This document shows, piece after piece, positions 17,881 to 26,102 of a DNA stretch of 41,770 nucleotides (position 1 is its first letter; every line of letters begins with the position of its first letter). The notes under the pieces were generated by a model, which was not told where the DNA came from, searched no databases, and was given only the letters and a program-made list of their open reading frames with translations. The DNA is taken from NCBI GenBank assembly GCA_020350205.1, contig CP070707.1, positions 1,084,808 through 1,126,577 of the forward strand, in the 5' to 3' direction. The position numbers and the translations under genes are program-made. Origin of the DNA: a bacterium (GTDB lineage: Bacteria > Calditrichota > Calditrichia > RBG-13-44-9).

Positions 17881-19074
17881 GTGGACGGTAAAAACTTAGA
17901 TAAATTATACGCCGAAGAATTTTCCCTGATGATGTCTCCGGAGCATTCAGATTATATTAAGCTGAATCTCAAGAAAATAAGGGAATATAGACGAAGTTAT
18001 AATATCCCGGTTATTGGGATTGCCGGATCCGAGGGAAAAAGTACCACCAAGGGAATGCTTTCAGCAATTCTGTCTCAGCGGGGACCTCTCCTGGAAACTC
18101 CGCTCGATTGTGATTCTGCTACCACTGTTACGACAACCCTGCTGCAATTGGAAAAATCACATCGATATGCCCTGATTGAATTGGGTATCATCAATCATGA
18201 GCAGTTTAAACTGGCTGTCGAGGTGACCGAACCCAATATCGGAATTATTACCAATATCGGAGAAGCTCAGCATACCAGGATGGGAGATAGATATCTTCTG
18301 GCTGACGCTAAAGCAGATCTGATTCGTCATATGAGTGCTGAGGATTTTGCCATCCTGAATATCGATGATGATCTGGTCAGCGGAATGGAATCATTGGCCA
18401 GCACCCAAAGGGTAATTAAGTATGGATTCAACCAGGCTGCGCATTTTTATGCGACTGATATAAATTTTTTAGGCCCAGACGGTGTGGAGTTTACTCTGAA
18501 CAACTATTATAAATTTAAACTTCCGGTTTTTAGCTCGACGGCAATTTCCAATGCGTTGGCGGCCATTGCCACCGCCCGGGTTCTGAATTTTGAATTTGAA
18601 GAAATTATGGAGGGTTTAAAGGACGATTTTAAACTGATTCCTGGACGGGGAAATTTCATCACTAAAGGAGATATTCAGTTTCTGGATCATACCTATAATG
18701 CCACCGTGAATTCAGTCTCCAAAGCATGCGAATCATTGGTGCAGTTTAAAAAATTTTCAAAGAAATTAATTCTGGTACTGGGAAGTCTGGAAGATTTAGG
18801 TGATGCAGCAAGAGAAATTCATATGAATATTGGTTATTACATTTCCGCACTTCCTATCGAAGTTGTGATTACAGTGGGAGATGATGCCCGCTATATTGGA
18901 GAAGGTATACGCAAAATAAATCATAATAAAAAGACCGTTCAGCACAGCCCGACGCCGAATGAAGTACCGGCCACTGTCCAACAATTCCTGGAACCTCATT
19001 CTACCGTTTTGATGATGGGCGGGAGGGCGTTGCATCTGTCGGACCAATTGCATAAGTTAATTACCACACTTTGA
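17881..19074 (+). CDS. Mur-ligase-family protein lacking the MurF N-terminal domain
   Basis: The protein has 397 residues. After about 40 unusual residues comes a Mur-ligase P-loop (GIAGSEGKSTTKGM, about 45-58), the central-domain Glu/His region (LIELGIINHEQ, then ITNIGEAQHTRMG), and a C-terminal domain with a MurF-like DHTYNATVNSVSKA, VLGSLEDLG and a final MMGGRALHL. MurF adds D-Ala-D-Ala to the peptidoglycan precursor and is normally about 450 residues with an N-terminal UDP-binding domain; that domain is absent here. So this is probably a paralogue with another substrate, such as a different amino acid or peptide ligation, not the housekeeping MurF. It starts at GTG 17881 with AAGGCGAG upstream. 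It stands alone before a lipoprotein gene 178 bases away. Confidence 0.8.
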   Translation: MDGKNLDKLYAEEFSLMMSPEHSDYIKLNLKKIREYRRSYNIPVIGIAGSEGKSTTKGMLSAILSQRGPLLETPLDCDSATTVTTTLLQLEKSHRYALIELGIINHEQFKLAVEVTEPNIGIITNIGEAQHTRMGDRYLLADAKADLIRHMSAEDFAILNIDDDLVSGMESLASTQRVIKYGFNQAAHFYATDINFLGPDGVEFTLNNYYKFKLPVFSSTAISNALAAIATARVLNFEFEEIMEGLKDDFKLIPGRGNFITKGDIQFLDHTYNATVNSVSKACESLVQFKKFSKKLILVLGSLEDLGDAAREIHMNIGYYISALPIEVVITVGDDARYIGEGIRKINHNKKTVQHSPTPNEVPATVQQFLEPHSTVLMMGGRALHLSDQLHKLITTL

Positions 19075-19252
19075 AGTTTAACACACATTAATTTTTTAAC
19101 TAGCCTGAGTATTTTTTCTTCATTTAATATTCATATTTAAACCCAAAAGAAAAATATTTCTGAAATTTTTATTCCGGATTCTGGATTGATATTTGCGTGA
19201 AGCGGGAATTATCCCTAATTTTGGCACTTACAAAATAAGAAAGGTAAAATAA

Positions 19253-20314
19253 ATGTTCTATATATTTTTGAAACAATTGGTTTCACTCCTGTTTGTACTT
19301 TTATTGACGTTTGGTTGCCAGAAAAGTGCAGATCTAGGATCAAATTTTAGTTTACCCGGAGAGAAACATTTTAATAATATTCAGAAATTAACTGAAGTCG
19401 GAGAAAATGCGGAAGCCTATCTCTCATTTAATCACCAAATGCTTATTTATCAGTCTACCCCGGAAAAAAATAGCTGTGATCAGCAGTTTGTTATGGGGCT
19501 GGATGGGACCCAAAAAAGACTGGTCTCTACCGGAAAGGGTCGCACCACTTGTGGATATTTCCTCCCCGGTGACTCAACTGTTGTATATGCCTCTACGCAT
19601 CTGGCCGGAGAAAACTGTCCCCCGGTGCCAGATATGTCGCGCGGGTATGTTTGGAAGCTCTATGACAGTTATGATATCTTCCTGGCAAAACTGGACGGGA
19701 CAGTTCTTAAAAGACTGACCGAGCAGCCGGGATACGACGCCGAAGCTACAGTTTCTCCCCGAGGTGATAAAATTGTTTTTACTTCCACCCGGGATGGAGA
19801 TCCCGAAATATACACCATGAATCTGGATGGGAGTAATCAGGAGAGACTGACCTTTGAGAAAGGATATGACGGGGGTCCATTTTATTCCTGGGATGGCTCA
19901 AAAATTGTTTTCCGGGCCAGTCGCCCCAAAACAGCCGATGAATTATTGGATTATGAAGATTTAGTAGAAAATGGTTTGGTGCGTCCTTCTATTTTGGAAA
20001 TATATATAATGAATGCGGATGGCAGTAACATAAAACAGGTGACAAATTTTGGAAAAGCCAGTTTTGCACCTTTTTTTCATCCAGATAATGATCGTATTAT
20101 TTTCTCCTCAAATGTTCAGAGCGAAAATCCCCGAAACTTTGATCTATATATGATCCACCTGGATGGTACGGGTCTGGAGCGGATTACCTTTAATGAAACT
20201 TTTGACGGTTTTCCGGTATTTACGCGGGACGGAAAAAATCTGGTATTCTGCTCTAACCGGTTCAATAAGAAGGAAGGGGATACCAATGTTTTTCTAGCCC
20301 AGTGGGTAGATTGA
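19253..20314 (+). CDS. TolB-like beta-propeller lipoprotein
   Basis: This 353-residue protein has a signal peptide with a lipobox-like TFGC (Cys 22) and a six-bladed PD40/TolB-type propeller. Blades show the 'SPRGDKIVFTSTRDGDPEIYTMNLDG' pattern repeatedly, for example around 165-190, 205-225 and 270-345. The propeller should lie in the periplasm or at the outer membrane. TolB itself works with Pal and lacks a lipid anchor; here no tol or pal genes are near, so this is a TolB-like protein of unknown partner. Several Cys in the first blades (SCDQQ, TTCGYF, ENCPPVP) may form disulphides. AGAAAGG precedes ATG at 19253. It is upstream of the aromatic degradation genes but separated from them by 74 bases. 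Confidence 0.85.
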   Translation: MFYIFLKQLVSLLFVLLLTFGCQKSADLGSNFSLPGEKHFNNIQKLTEVGENAEAYLSFNHQMLIYQSTPEKNSCDQQFVMGLDGTQKRLVSTGKGRTTCGYFLPGDSTVVYASTHLAGENCPPVPDMSRGYVWKLYDSYDIFLAKLDGTVLKRLTEQPGYDAEATVSPRGDKIVFTSTRDGDPEIYTMNLDGSNQERLTFEKGYDGGPFYSWDGSKIVFRASRPKTADELLDYEDLVENGLVRPSILEIYIMNADGSNIKQVTNFGKASFAPFFHPDNDRIIFSSNVQSENPRNFDLYMIHLDGTGLERITFNETFDGFPVFTRDGKNLVFCSNRFNKKEGDTNVFLAQWVD

Positions 20315-20388
20315 ACAGTTTTTCGATGAGAAGGACTGCCTATTGGAAAAATTCGCAAAAGATATAAAAAATTAGATAAAGGTTATTC

Positions 20389-21387
20389 ATGTATCACAGT
20401 TTTAAAGCCTTTATGAATGGATTGATTGATTATGCAGGTTTATTTCCACCGGCCAGGTTGTCGCTGGAAGAAGCATTCGATAGATTTTTGGCCTATCAGG
20501 AGCATCCTAGTGGTTGGATTCTGTCTCATTTTATCTGTCCGGCCCGCTTACTTCCAAAGTTGATAACCTACCGGAAGATTCTGCAGGAAAAGGAGATTAA
20601 GCCCTTCCTGACAGTATTACCGGATAGTGATAAGACTCCCGGTGTTTATTTGCGGGCTTTTGAGAAAAACATTCAAAAGCTTGATGAATTTCTTCAGAGA
20701 ATGGATCAGTGGGTAAATATCGGTGCTTTTGAATTCAGAATACCTTCAGAATTTCTTGCGGACAAGACATTTCCACCTCTCCATGAATTTTTCCTGGCGA
20801 TCCATGAAAAAATAAAGCAGGTCGGGATCCAGCATCCAAAACTCTTTTTTGAATTGCATAAATCAGGGAAATGGCTGAAATATGTTGATCTTTTCGCAAA
20901 AGAAATCGAACGATTTAATGAGTTAATACTGGATAATGAATTCTCTGAATTATCCGGGATCGCCGGACTTAAGTTACGTTGTGGAGGAGAAAGTCCGGAA
21001 ATTTTCCCTTCCGGTGATGAGATTTCCGTGGTTCTTTCTGCTTGCTCCGCCAGACGGATTCCGTTTAAAGCAACGGCAGGATTGCATCACCCGATACGGC
21101 AATTTAATTTATCCGTTCAACATATGATGCACGGATTTTTAAACGTTTTTTGTGCTGCTATGCTGACTTTTCATCATCGCCTCAGCAAGGATCAAATTCT
21201 CACAATATTGAATGAGGAAAATCCAGGGAAGTTTTTATTTACGGATGATCATTTCAGATACGGAGACTGGATACTGACTACCCCTGATATCCAGCAGCTC
21301 CGGGCAAAATATATCAAATCATTTGGTAGCTGCAGTTTTGAGGAGCCCAGGGAAGATTTAATTACTTTAGGATTATTAGAGGAATAA
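20389..21387 (+). CDS. conserved-looking protein of unknown function next to fumarylacetoacetase
   Basis: This 332-residue soluble protein has no signal peptide. It opens with FMNGLIDYAGLFPPARLSLE and contains three segments that look like conserved active-site loops: LKLRCGGESPEIFPS (near 200), FKATAGLHHPIRQFN (near 225-240) and HGFLNVFCAAMLTFHHRLS (near 245-265). From memory, proteins with these segments occur beside fumarylacetoacetase in other bacteria, but I cannot verify that. Alternating strands and helices and the Arg, Lys and His in late loops would fit a TIM-barrel-like enzyme. It is first in an apparent operon and ends 20 bases before fumarylacetoacetase. A role in tyrosine/homogentisate degradation is inferred from position alone. 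ATG at 20389 has AAAGG upstream. Confidence 0.7.
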   Translation: MYHSFKAFMNGLIDYAGLFPPARLSLEEAFDRFLAYQEHPSGWILSHFICPARLLPKLITYRKILQEKEIKPFLTVLPDSDKTPGVYLRAFEKNIQKLDEFLQRMDQWVNIGAFEFRIPSEFLADKTFPPLHEFFLAIHEKIKQVGIQHPKLFFELHKSGKWLKYVDLFAKEIERFNELILDNEFSELSGIAGLKLRCGGESPEIFPSGDEISVVLSACSARRIPFKATAGLHHPIRQFNLSVQHMMHGFLNVFCAAMLTFHHRLSKDQILTILNEENPGKFLFTDDHFRYGDWILTTPDIQQLRAKYIKSFGSCSFEEPREDLITLGLLEE

Positions 21388-21407
21388 TTTTTTAAGGCGT
21401 AAATTAA

Positions 21408-22697
21408 ATGGATACAACCACCAATCCCCACCTACGTTCATTTATTGAAGTGAATGCTGATTCACATTTTCCGATACAGAATTTACCATATGGCTGCTTT
21501 AGACCAAAATCAGGAGATTTTACCCGTGTGGGTGTTCGAATCGGTGATTGGGTTGTGGATTTGTCGGTATTGGAAAAAGAGGGATTTTTCGAAAAAACCG
21601 GTTTAGGGGATCATCGGGTTTTCCACCAGCCCACTCTTAACTCTTTCATGGCGAATGGGAGGGTCATCTGGAGAGAAGTACGAGAAATACTCAGTAATCT
21701 GCTTCGTCATGATAATCCTAAACTCCGTGATAACAACGATTTGCGAAGCGAGGTCATTATTCCAGTAAATGACGTTGAGCTTCAGCTTCCGGTAGAAATC
21801 GGAGATTATACAGACTTTTATTCTTCGCGGGAACATGCCACCAATGTGGGTATCATGTTTCGGGGAAAGGAAAATGCTTTAATGCCTAACTGGCTTCACC
21901 TGCCAGTGGCCTATCATGGCAGGGCTAGCTCAGTAGTTCTGTCCGGTACTGATATTCGACGTCCCTGGGGTCAGATAAAAAATGATGATGCTCAATTTCC
22001 GGAGTACACACCCTGCAGGTTATTGGATTTTGAATTGGAAATGGGTTTTTTTATTGGCCCGGGCAACCCGTTGGGTACACCGATTCCTGTTTCAAAAGCA
22101 ACTGAACACATTTTCGGGATGGTGCTGGTCAATGATTGGAGTGCCCGTGATATCCAAAAGTGGGAGTATCAACCTCTGGGTCCCTTCCTGGGTAAGAACT
22201 TCGCAACTTCTGTTTCTCCCTGGGTGGTCACCTTGGAAGCCCTATCGCCCTTTAAATGTACCGGACCTGTACAGGAACCCAGACCTCTACCTTACCTTAA
22301 TATCACTCCAAACCAGACCTATGATATTCAACTTGAAATCTTTCTGCAGGGGCAGAATATGTCTGATCGACATCGTCTCAGTCACTCGAATTTTCGATAT
22401 CTTTACTGGAATATTCAACAGCAGCTGGCCCATCATACCGTGAATGGTTGTAATTTGAGAACAGGCGACCTGCTGGCCTCGGGAACCATCAGTGGAGCGG
22501 AGGCAGAGGCGTTCGGAAGCATGCTGGAACTGGCGTGGAAAGGAACGAAGCCACTCCGTTTTCCCAACGGGGAGGAACGTCGATTTTTGCATGATGGTGA
22601 TTCAGTCACGATGACGGGATGGTGCCAGGGGCCGGGCTATAGAGTTGGTTTTGGGGAGGTGAGTGGGAAAATCCTGCCGGCATCAAAATTATTGTAA
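21408..22697 (+). CDS. fahA: fumarylacetoacetase
   Basis: This 429-residue enzyme hydrolyses fumarylacetoacetate to fumarate and acetoacetate, the last step of tyrosine/homogentisate breakdown. All key residues of the mammalian enzyme appear with a constant offset of ten: metal ligands Asp 136 (DYTDFYSS), Glu 209 and Glu 211 (FELEMGF) and Asp 243 ([13 protein letters not shown]); catalytic His 143 (REHATNVG) and Glu 374 ([10 protein letters not shown]); and Lys 263. The N-terminal SH3-like domain runs to about residue 120. It lies between the uncharacterised protein and a YpdA-like flavoprotein with short gaps, so they are probably co-transcribed. Other genes of the pathway are not in the window. 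The residue match makes the call very secure. Confidence 0.97.
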   Translation: MDTTTNPHLRSFIEVNADSHFPIQNLPYGCFRPKSGDFTRVGVRIGDWVVDLSVLEKEGFFEKTGLGDHRVFHQPTLNSFMANGRVIWREVREILSNLLRHDNPKLRDNNDLRSEVIIPVNDVELQLPVEIGDYTDFYSSREHATNVGIMFRGKENALMPNWLHLPVAYHGRASSVVLSGTDIRRPWGQIKNDDAQFPEYTPCRLLDFELEMGFFIGPGNPLGTPIPVSKATEHIFGMVLVNDWSARDIQKWEYQPLGPFLGKNFATSVSPWVVTLEALSPFKCTGPVQEPRPLPYLNITPNQTYDIQLEIFLQGQNMSDRHRLSHSNFRYLYWNIQQQLAHHTVNGCNLRTGDLLASGTISGAEAEAFGSMLELAWKGTKPLRFPNGEERRFLHDGDSVTMTGWCQGPGYRVGFGEVSGKILPASKLL

Positions 22698-22728
22698 CAC
22701 ACATATCTAAAAATTTAAGTGGATTAAT

Positions 22729-23709
22729 ATGGAACAGAAACAGGACCTGTATGATGTGCTCATTGTCGGAGCCGGACCAATCGGCTTGGCTTGTGGTATA
22801 GAAGCAACTAAAAAAAAGTTGCGCTATCTCATTATTGAAAAAGGTTGTCTGGTCAATTCTATTTTTCATTATCCGACCAATATGACTTTTTTTTCAACCT
22901 CTGACCGGCTGGAGATCGGGAATGTTCCTTTTATTTCTCATGGAAACAAACCGACTCGCAGAGAGGCCCTTGAATATTATCGCCGGGTGTCTGGAAACTG
23001 GAAATTGAATGTTCATATCTATGAAAAAGTGCTGGATATTCAGGACATGGCCAAGAATTTTAAGGTTATCACTGAAAAATCCAGTTATCTGGCGAAAACC
23101 TGTATTATCGCCAGCGGTTATTACGATAATCCAAACCTCCTGCACGTACCGGGGGAAAACCTGCCCAAAGTCAGACATTATTATGGTGAACCGCATCCCT
23201 ATGCTTTTAGAAATGTTGCCGTTATCGGGGCTGGAAATTCTGCGGTTGATGTCGCACTTGAATTGTTTCGAGTGGGTGCGAAAGTGACCATGATCGTCCG
23301 AGAGCCGGCATTGAAAGACGGTATCAAATACTGGGTGAAACCGGATATTGAAAACCGTATCAATGAAGGCTCGATAGATGCTTATTTTAATTCAACAGTC
23401 CATGAAATTAGTGAAACTGAGATTATTTTTGATACCCCTTCCGGAAGGAAACGGATAATCAATGATTTTGTATTGGCTATGACCGGTTATCACCCAGATT
23501 TTGAATTTCTAAAAAAGGTTGGGATTGCTTCCAAAAAAGATAAATTATTGACGCCAGTCTATGATTCGGTGTCATATGAAACAAACCGTCCCGGTCTCTA
23601 TTTAGCGGGGGTGGTTTGTGGTGGAATGGAAACTTCAAAATTATTTATTGAAAATTCCCGGGAACACGCCGGAGCAATATTCCAACATATCAAAAAAACG
23701 TATCTGTAA
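22729..23709 (+). CDS. YpdA-like FAD-dependent oxidoreductase (putative bacillithiol disulfide reductase)
   Basis: This 326-residue flavoprotein has an FAD site at the N-terminus (IVGAGPIGLACGIEA, near residue 11) and an NAD(P)H site at about 164-176 (VAVIGAGNSAVDVALEL). The CxxC redox pair of thioredoxin reductases is absent at the usual mid-domain position, as in the YpdA/Bdr family, which reduces bacillithiol disulfide with NADPH. The N-terminal FFSTSDRLEIGNVPF matches the YpdA style. If correct, the organism uses bacillithiol or a related thiol rather than glutathione. It starts 31 bases after fumarylacetoacetase and is probably in the same transcript. A different thiol-independent flavin oxidoreductase remains possible. 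Confidence 0.8.
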   Translation: MEQKQDLYDVLIVGAGPIGLACGIEATKKKLRYLIIEKGCLVNSIFHYPTNMTFFSTSDRLEIGNVPFISHGNKPTRREALEYYRRVSGNWKLNVHIYEKVLDIQDMAKNFKVITEKSSYLAKTCIIASGYYDNPNLLHVPGENLPKVRHYYGEPHPYAFRNVAVIGAGNSAVDVALELFRVGAKVTMIVREPALKDGIKYWVKPDIENRINEGSIDAYFNSTVHEISETEIIFDTPSGRKRIINDFVLAMTGYHPDFEFLKKVGIASKKDKLLTPVYDSVSYETNRPGLYLAGVVCGGMETSKLFIENSREHAGAIFQHIKKTYL

Positions 23710-23751
23710 AATTATCTGAAGACTGTAAGAGGAAGCTTTATTTCCGTATCT

Positions 23752-24849
23752 TTGTTAAATAAAAATATCTTTTCGGATTTACTTCTGAAGTGGTATCGCG
23801 AGAACCATCGTAAATTACCCTGGCGTGAGACCAAAAATCCCTATTATATCTGGATCTCAGAGGTGATGCTGCAGCAAACTCAGGTCAAAACCGTACTCGC
23901 CTATTTCCCCGCTTTTATTGAAAAATTTCCCACCATGCAGACCCTCGCCAAGAGTAATCTGGAAGACGTGCTGAAGAGCTGGGAACTGATGGGCTATTAT
24001 GCCCGGGCAAGAAACCTGCATAAGGCAGCACAAATAATTGTGGATAAATATAAGGGAGCATTACCAAAGGATTATCAGGAAATCAGAAGTTTGCCAGGAG
24101 TAGGGGATTACATCGCCGCTGCGGTTTGCAGCATTGCTTTTGGTTTACCATATCCGGTGATAGACGGAAATGTAAAACGAGTAGTTGCCAGGATTTTTGA
24201 AATTGATGTTCCTGTTAATGGCAGCAAGTTTTTACGAATGTGTAAACAAAAATTATCCTCTATTTTTAACGAAAAACGGCCCGGGGATTTTAACCAATCC
24301 ATGATGGAGCTTGGTGCCACCCGATGCTTACCTAAAAACCCTGATTGTCCCGAATGCCCGGTAAAAAATTATTGTGGCGCCTACTCACATTCCACCCAGA
24401 AAAATTATCCTATTAAATTGCCCAAAAAAAGTATACCAGAATTCAAGATTGCCTTGGGTGTTATATTGCATGAGGATAAATTATTGATTACGCGGAGAAA
24501 AGAAGACGGATTGCTGGGCGGATTATGGGAGCTGCCCGGAGGAAAAGTACAGGCAGGTGAATCGTCTTCTGAGGCCTGTATCCGTGAGATTCAGGAGGAA
24601 GTGAATATCAGGGTGAAGGTATCAGGTTTTCTTACCCGGATTAGACATGCGTATACCCATTTTCGAATTCAGGCGGAGGTCTTTTTATGTCAGTACCATT
24701 CCGGTAATATTAAATTGAATGGACCGGTAGACTATCGCTGGGTCAGCGCTTCTGAAATGGATCGATTTGCCTTTCCGGCTGCCAACCATAAAATTTTTAA
24801 ATTATTAAAATCTAAAATTGATTACTTTAAGTATTATGAAACGATTTAA
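23752..24849 (+). CDS. mutY: A/G-specific adenine DNA glycosylase
   Basis: This 365-residue enzyme removes adenine mispaired with 8-oxoguanine. Starting at the TTG at 23752, catalytic Glu 37 (SEVMLQQTQ) and Asp 138 (VIDGNVKRV) fall at exactly the E. coli MutY positions, as do the four cluster cysteines 192, 199, 202 and 208 (C-x6-C-x2-C-x5-C). This supports the TTG start even though the nearest Shine-Dalgarno (AGAGGAAG) is about 16 bases away. The helix-hairpin-helix is LPGVGDYIAAA. The C-terminal Nudix-like domain (about 235-350) carries GGKVQAGESSSEACIREIQEE, with Asn in place of the last Gly of the Nudix box, as expected for a non-hydrolytic 8-oxoG reader. It follows the YpdA-like gene by 42 bases. 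Confidence 0.96.
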   Translation: MLNKNIFSDLLLKWYRENHRKLPWRETKNPYYIWISEVMLQQTQVKTVLAYFPAFIEKFPTMQTLAKSNLEDVLKSWELMGYYARARNLHKAAQIIVDKYKGALPKDYQEIRSLPGVGDYIAAAVCSIAFGLPYPVIDGNVKRVVARIFEIDVPVNGSKFLRMCKQKLSSIFNEKRPGDFNQSMMELGATRCLPKNPDCPECPVKNYCGAYSHSTQKNYPIKLPKKSIPEFKIALGVILHEDKLLITRRKEDGLLGGLWELPGGKVQAGESSSEACIREIQEEVNIRVKVSGFLTRIRHAYTHFRIQAEVFLCQYHSGNIKLNGPVDYRWVSASEMDRFAFPAANHKIFKLLKSKIDYFKYYETI

Positions 24850-24890
24850 ATTTAATTCGGTAATTATTCTTAATAAATAGAGGAAATAGG

Positions 24891-24921
24891 TTGATTGCGG
24901 AGTAATACATTTGTATATTTG
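24891..24921 (+). promoter_or_regulatory. predicted promoter of the metal-uptake operon
   Basis: TTGATT (24891-24896), a 17-base spacer and TATATT (24914-24919) make a good sigma-70-type promoter. The same bases also fit the Bacteroidetes form TTG-N20-TAnnTTTG (TATATTTG at 24914-24921). Transcription would start near 24926, inside the Fur-like palindrome and about 33 bases before the first start codon. Confidence 0.6.
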
Positions 24922-24952
24922 TTATTGAGAATAATTCTCAATAACAAATATA
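24914..24952. promoter_or_regulatory. perfect 39-bp palindrome with a Fur-family box
   Basis: Two 19-base arms flank a single central base (24933); the left arm is TATATTTGTTATTGAGAAT and the right arm is its exact reverse complement. The core 24926-24940, TGAGAAT-A-ATTCTCA, is a 7-1-7 Fur-family operator (consensus TGATAATNATTATCA). It covers the -10 element and the predicted start site, ideal for repression by a metal-loaded regulator (Fur, Zur or Mur). It lies 6 bases before the barrel gene and so should control the whole metal-uptake operon. Confidence 0.8.
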
Positions 24953-24958
24953 ATCATT

Positions 24959-26080
24959 ATGATGCAACAATTAAAACCAATTGGGATTCTTTTAGGCCCC
25001 TTAATTTTTACATCAATTATTTTAGGCGCTGATTCTTCCAGCGTACATTATTCCGGTGATTTTTTGGGTTTATTTGATGCACTGACTCCAGTCGATGCTC
25101 CTGATACTTTAAGAAAAAACCGCCAGTTTGATGCGGCTGCAAACGTGGATATTTTATGGAAAATGAATTCCCGGATTCGTGGAAATATCCAACTTCAGAT
25201 GGGATCGGGTTTTGGAGCACTCTCCTTTGCAATATCATCGATTGTTGTTACGGACCTTAATATGGAGATCGATATACATCCAAGATTTTACCTGACTCTT
25301 GGCAGCTTTGATACTCCTTTTGGTACTGATACACCTTACCTGACGAATAATGCCAGTTCCCAGGGGAATTCCTTTTTTCTGAACACACTTTTTTACGGTG
25401 CCTTCGCGGGTACTGATCTGGGAACTCTAAATACTCTTGGCATAAAAGGTGAATTCCTCACTAAACAGGGTCGCATTACTGCAGCCATCACGAATGGGAC
25501 AGATGAAAGTGCCTTGAATCCGGATGGAAATTTTGGTTTTGTTCTATCTGGAATTAGCAATTTATATTTTAATAAATTCCAGGGTGGTCTCGCATTGATA
25601 TATAGTGCGGATAGCAGTAAATCAGGAAGTTCAGGAACAAGAACTCATTTTTCAGGGATTTTAATTGATGGATCTTTTGAACATGCGGTAGATAAATTTT
25701 TAAAGGCATATTTTGGGGCCATGAACTATGATGATAAAAACCAAGCGACCTCTGATGTGGTGTTGGTCTGGAAAATTGAAGCACGTTATCCTGTAGCTCG
25801 GGGGTATATAGGTGCCCGAATTTCAAGCTGGCTTCCCTCTGAAAGCGATACCAGCAGATCTGGAGTGGTGATACCGGAAGCAGGCACTGGTTGGCGCTTA
25901 AGGCAAATCCAACCATTGGGAAATCAAAAAGTTTTTAGATATCAACTGGGATTCGGGTGGCCCCTATCAGAAGATTTAATAATTAAAACAGAAATTTTTT
26001 ATGATGATCATCGAAAAAAATTTCAGACAAATAGTATAGATGTTCTGGGAATAATATTGGGGTTGAATGCCCATTTTTAG
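24959..26080 (+). CDS. predicted outer-membrane beta-barrel protein of a metal-uptake operon
   Basis: This 373-residue protein has a signal peptide (about 1-22, ending near ILGADS). The mature part is rich in alternating amphipathic strands, for example IRGNIQLQMGSG, MEIDIHPRFYLTLGSF, GGLALIYSAD and LIIKTEIFYDDH, and it ends in aromatic Phe (GLNAHF), the usual outer-membrane barrel end. No TonB box or plug domain is visible. I do not recognise a family. It is the first gene after the Fur-like palindrome and is followed 22 bases later by the binding protein of a Mn/Fe/Zn importer, so a role in passing metal across the outer membrane is inferred. ATG at 24959 and 24962 are both possible; no clear Shine-Dalgarno is present. 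Confidence 0.7.
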   Translation: MMQQLKPIGILLGPLIFTSIILGADSSSVHYSGDFLGLFDALTPVDAPDTLRKNRQFDAAANVDILWKMNSRIRGNIQLQMGSGFGALSFAISSIVVTDLNMEIDIHPRFYLTLGSFDTPFGTDTPYLTNNASSQGNSFFLNTLFYGAFAGTDLGTLNTLGIKGEFLTKQGRITAAITNGTDESALNPDGNFGFVLSGISNLYFNKFQGGLALIYSADSSKSGSSGTRTHFSGILIDGSFEHAVDKFLKAYFGAMNYDDKNQATSDVVLVWKIEARYPVARGYIGARISSWLPSESDTSRSGVVIPEAGTGWRLRQIQPLGNQKVFRYQLGFGWPLSEDLIIKTEIFYDDHRKKFQTNSIDVLGIILGLNAHF

Positions 26081-26102
26081 GATTATAAACAGAGGAAAAC
26101 CT

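Noticed and set aside
19200..19252. TTGGCAC upstream of the propeller lipoprotein, considered as a sigma-54 promoter
   Set aside because: The required GC element 5 bases further on is missing.
22287..22592. Minus-strand open frame inside fumarylacetoacetase
   Set aside because: The plus-strand gene has all catalytic residues in place, so the antisense frame is a shadow.
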